Shown here piece by piece: positions 28,664 through 31,096 of a DNA stretch of 31,096 nucleotides. The position numbers and the translations under genes were made by a program. Below the pieces are notes generated by a model. The model saw only the letters and a list, made by a program, of their open reading frames with translations, was not told the origin of the DNA and ran no database searches. Within the stretch, counting starts at the first letter, position 1. Each line of letters begins with the position of its first letter. The DNA is from an uncultured Ruminococcus sp. (GTDB lineage Bacteria; Bacillota; Clostridia; Oscillospirales; Ruminococcaceae), in the NCBI GenBank assembly GCA_937910385.1, contig CALEPT010000012.1, positions 1-31,096 on the forward strand, in the 5' to 3' direction.

Positions 28664-31020
28664 TAAAGAGAAGCGTTGCAGGACTGCTTGCAGGTCTCTG
28701 CGCTATATCCAACGCAGCCTTTTTCTCTGCCGGAACTGCTTCCGCAGAAGACGGCAGCTATACTATGAATGTTTCCATTGATGTAAACGGAGACAGAAAA
28801 TCTATAAGTCCATATATTTATGGAATAAACGATGCAGGCTGCCTCAGCGACGTAACAGTCAATGCCGTCCGTCAGGGAGGAAACCGCTACAGTGCGTATA
28901 ACTGGGAAAACAACTATTCAAACGCAGGCTCTGACTGGCAGAACAGCTCCGATACATACCTCACCACCGGCTACAGTTCCGAGCTTGCTTCAACTCCCGG
29001 AGCGTGCGCGCTCCACCTCTCAGAAGAGTGTACAGAGAATAATGTCCCCTATAAAATGGCGACTATCCAGATGGCCGGCTATGTCTCCGCAGACGCAAAC
29101 GGCGCAGTTTCTGAAGGTGAAGCTGCTCCATCTTCACGCTGGAAGCAGGTCAAGGCTTCTAAGGGCAGCGAGCTTTCCCTCACGCCCGACCCCTCAGACG
29201 ATTACGTTTATATGGACGAATACGTGAACTACCTCGTTAATAAGCTGGGGGATTCCACTACCGCTTCGGGTATCAACGGATATAACCTCGATAACGAGCC
29301 CGGTCTCTGGAACAGCACCCACAAGCTGATCCACCCCGATTCAACTACTTATGCTGAAATGGTGGAAAAGTCCACTGAATACGCCTCCGCTATCAAATCC
29401 GTAGATCCTAATGCAGAGGTCTTCGGTCTGGCACTGTTCGGAGTGTATTCATATTATAATCTCGTAAATGCCCCCGATGCAGATACATCTTACAATTGGT
29501 TCCTTTCATATTACCTCGACAAAATGTCCGAGGCTGAAAAGGCTGCCGGATACCGTCTCATCGACGCTATCGACGTTCATTATTACTCAGAAGCTACCGG
29601 CGATAACCGCGTAACCTTTGCGTATGATAATACGAATGAGAATGATATCCAAGCAAGAGTACAGGCTCCGCGCACCCTTTATGAAAACGGTTACCGCGAA
29701 ACAAGCTGGGTAACAAACTCTCTCAGCTCATATATGCCATTCCTTCCCACTATACAGAACTCTATAGATACATATTATCCCGGAACAAAGCTCGCTCTTA
29801 CCGAGTATAACTTCGGAGGAGGAGATCATGTTTCAGGGGCAATTGCGGAGGCAGACGCTCTCGGTGCATTCGCTGCCAACGACGTTTACCTTGCAACTCT
29901 CTGGCCGCTTACAAGTGATATCTCATATCAGCTGTCAGCTATCGACCTCTACACCAACTACGACGGAAACGGCTCTTCCTTTGGCGATACACTCGTCGGA
30001 GCAAAGACCGATGACTCATCTCTTGCAACAGTTTATGCTTCTATTGACGGCAGCGATGACTCTACGCTTACGATGGTCCTCAATAACAAGGATCTCCATA
30101 ACGCAGAATCCGCAGAGATAACCATAAGCGGCACGGATACACAGTACAAGAGCGCTGTTGTTTACGCTATAACTGATGAAACAAGTGATATCGTCGTTCT
30201 TGACGTTCAGAATGATCTTTCAGGCAATGCTCTCACAGTAGAGCTTCCGGCACTCTCAGTGGCTCAGATAGTCCTCTCAACCGAAGAGTCAGACGTGCAG
30301 AAAACAGAAGTTCCCGAGGTCAATGAGGTTTCAGTTACATATAACTTCAGCGAGCTTGAGACCTCAGCAAACGGATATCTTATGATACCTATCGAAGATG
30401 CAGATCACCTTACGAAAGCCGTTATAAACTCTACCTCCACAAGCTCGTCGGGATCTTCATGGTTCATGGGCGGCGGCGGACTCTGCTTCAACAAGCTGAT
30501 ACTCGAAGATGAAATCACAGTCTGGGGTATGAAATCGTTCACCTACAGCGCCGGTACGGGCAATACAACAGTAAAATTCGACGGAACATTCACTGTTGTT
30601 GACGATCCTGCTGCTAATACAACAAAGGTCGTGGACGCAAAGATAGGCGATGAATATATCGAATTCCAGGATTGGTGGAAGTCCTCGGAGGCTGACGCTT
30701 CCGCAGGCTCGGACGTATCTGTAACATACAATACTATAACTCTGTACTATGAATATGAGAGCACTTCACCGGGCGATGGTGATTATGACCCGGGAAATGC
30801 AAACTGTGATGACAAGGTAGACCTTGCGGACGCAGTACTCATATTGCAGGCGATTGCAAATCCGGATAAATATGGCACAGACGGTTCAGATGCGGGTCAT
30901 ATCACAGAGCAGGGCATGAAAAATGCAGATTGCTCCGGCTCAGGCGACGGTATGACAAGCAAGGATGCTCTCGCCGTTCAGAAATATACTCTTGCTCTTA
31001 TAACCCTTCCAGAAGAATAA
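28660..31020 (+). CDS. secreted GH44 endoglucanase/xyloglucanase with CBM-like module and dockerin
   Basis: This 786-residue enzyme has a signal peptide (about 1-29, 'SAGTASAEDG'). The catalytic domain (about 35-545) is of family GH44 type: 'ISPYIYGINDAG', 'VNAVRQGGNRYSAYNWENN', the acid/base Glu 213 in 'GYNLDNEPGLW', and the nucleophile Glu 382 in 'LALTEYNFGGGDHVSG'. The spacing is close to that of known members. GH44 enzymes cut beta-1,4-glucans, often including xyloglucan. A beta-sandwich module follows (about 556-705), possibly one of the binding families first reported beside GH44 in R. flavefaciens; I cannot confirm which. The C-terminal type-I dockerin (about 710-786) has 'GNANCDDKVDLADAVLILQ' and 'NADCSGSGDGMTSKDALAVQ', so it should dock on a cellulosome scaffoldin. 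The ribosome site GGAGG lies inside the upstream regulator gene. Confidence 0.9.
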   Translation: MIKRSVAGLLAGLCAISNAAFFSAGTASAEDGSYTMNVSIDVNGDRKSISPYIYGINDAGCLSDVTVNAVRQGGNRYSAYNWENNYSNAGSDWQNSSDTYLTTGYSSELASTPGACALHLSEECTENNVPYKMATIQMAGYVSADANGAVSEGEAAPSSRWKQVKASKGSELSLTPDPSDDYVYMDEYVNYLVNKLGDSTTASGINGYNLDNEPGLWNSTHKLIHPDSTTYAEMVEKSTEYASAIKSVDPNAEVFGLALFGVYSYYNLVNAPDADTSYNWFLSYYLDKMSEAEKAAGYRLIDAIDVHYYSEATGDNRVTFAYDNTNENDIQARVQAPRTLYENGYRETSWVTNSLSSYMPFLPTIQNSIDTYYPGTKLALTEYNFGGGDHVSGAIAEADALGAFAANDVYLATLWPLTSDISYQLSAIDLYTNYDGNGSSFGDTLVGAKTDDSSLATVYASIDGSDDSTLTMVLNNKDLHNAESAEITISGTDTQYKSAVVYAITDETSDIVVLDVQNDLSGNALTVELPALSVAQIVLSTEESDVQKTEVPEVNEVSVTYNFSELETSANGYLMIPIEDADHLTKAVINSTSTSSSGSSWFMGGGGLCFNKLILEDEITVWGMKSFTYSAGTGNTTVKFDGTFTVVDDPAANTTKVVDAKIGDEYIEFQDWWKSSEADASAGSDVSVTYNTITLYYEYESTSPGDGDYDPGNANCDDKVDLADAVLILQAIANPDKYGTDGSDAGHITEQGMKNADCSGSGDGMTSKDALAVQKYTLALITLPEE

Positions 31021-31042
31021 CAGAAAATGCTGCTGCACGGTA

Positions 31043-31096
31043 TGAACTGACCCCCAAAAGTTAGACAAACTTTTAAAAGAAAACTTATGCAAAGCG
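31043..31096. mobile_element. end of an IS3-family (IS150-like) insertion sequence, truncated by window edge
   Basis: The sequence TGAACTGACCCCCAAAAG at 31043, followed by TTAGACA, matches the terminal inverted repeat style of IS3-family elements of Clostridia (TGNACTGNCCCC-AAAGTT). It starts 22 bp after the GH44 stop codon. The transposase genes would lie beyond the window. Confidence 0.6.

Overview
The main body of the window (about 1.74-31 kb) looks like chromosome of a fibre-degrading Ruminococcus-type Firmicute. The signs are secreted enzymes with type-I dockerin modules (an N-terminal dockerin on a PL11 rhamnogalacturonan lyase, a C-terminal dockerin on a GH44 glucanase), Thr-rich linkers, strong Shine-Dalgarno sites, near-consensus sigma-A promoters with 17-bp spacers, and the 5' end of a clostridial-type 16S gene. 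A relative of R. flavefaciens, R. albus or R. champanellensis is plausible, but the 227 nt of 16S present cannot settle the species. The first 1.75 kb does not fit. A GC-rich outer-membrane barrel fragment of Bacteroidetes type (3-554) is followed by a Firmicute cupin/CoA-transferase pair, and the CoA-transferase gene runs in frame into the middle of a 16S gene at 1737-1750. I read the left end as an assembly chimera.

Layout. 1737-2301 (minus): truncated 16S with its leader and two tandem consensus promoters. 2470-5587 (plus): PL11 lyase. 5698-6816 (minus): rplM-rpsI with a probable L13 autoregulatory leader. 6973-7679: a small secreted Cys-rich protein divergent from a ribbon-helix-helix regulator. 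7749-11546 (plus): two overlapping leucine-rich-repeat proteins anchored by C-terminal membrane helices. 11589-14412 (minus): three secreted proteins, namely a protein with repeated dockerin-like segments and a papain-like peptidase plus lipoprotein cassette. The cassette lies between two near-identical 43-bp terminator copies. 14482-16712 (minus): rnhA-nifS-nifU for iron-sulfur assembly.

17035-24493 (plus) is the most unusual locus. Two sugar-type ABC permeases are followed by a HlyD-type membrane-fusion protein, a single protein resembling the MacB periplasmic domain, and a large substrate-binding lipoprotein with its own promoter and a highly structured leader. No ATPase is encoded. 24540-24667 holds a compact multi-hairpin element between convergent genes, a candidate non-coding RNA. 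24715-26662 (minus): a YkgJ-like Cys-cluster protein, a YitT-family membrane protein and two tandem paralogous micro-proteins. 26815-27254 (plus): tRNA-Gly, tRNA-Arg and tRNA-His. 27651-31020 (plus): an XRE-type regulator overlapping by 4 nt a dockerin-bearing GH44 glucanase. The window ends inside what looks like an IS3-family element.

Together the genes describe a cell that secretes pectin- and glucan-degrading enzymes, probably docked on a cellulosome, displays surface proteins, and imports oligosaccharides by an ABC system. Housekeeping genes for ribosomal proteins, Fe-S assembly and tRNAs are interspersed. All family calls were made by reading the sequence; no database search was possible.
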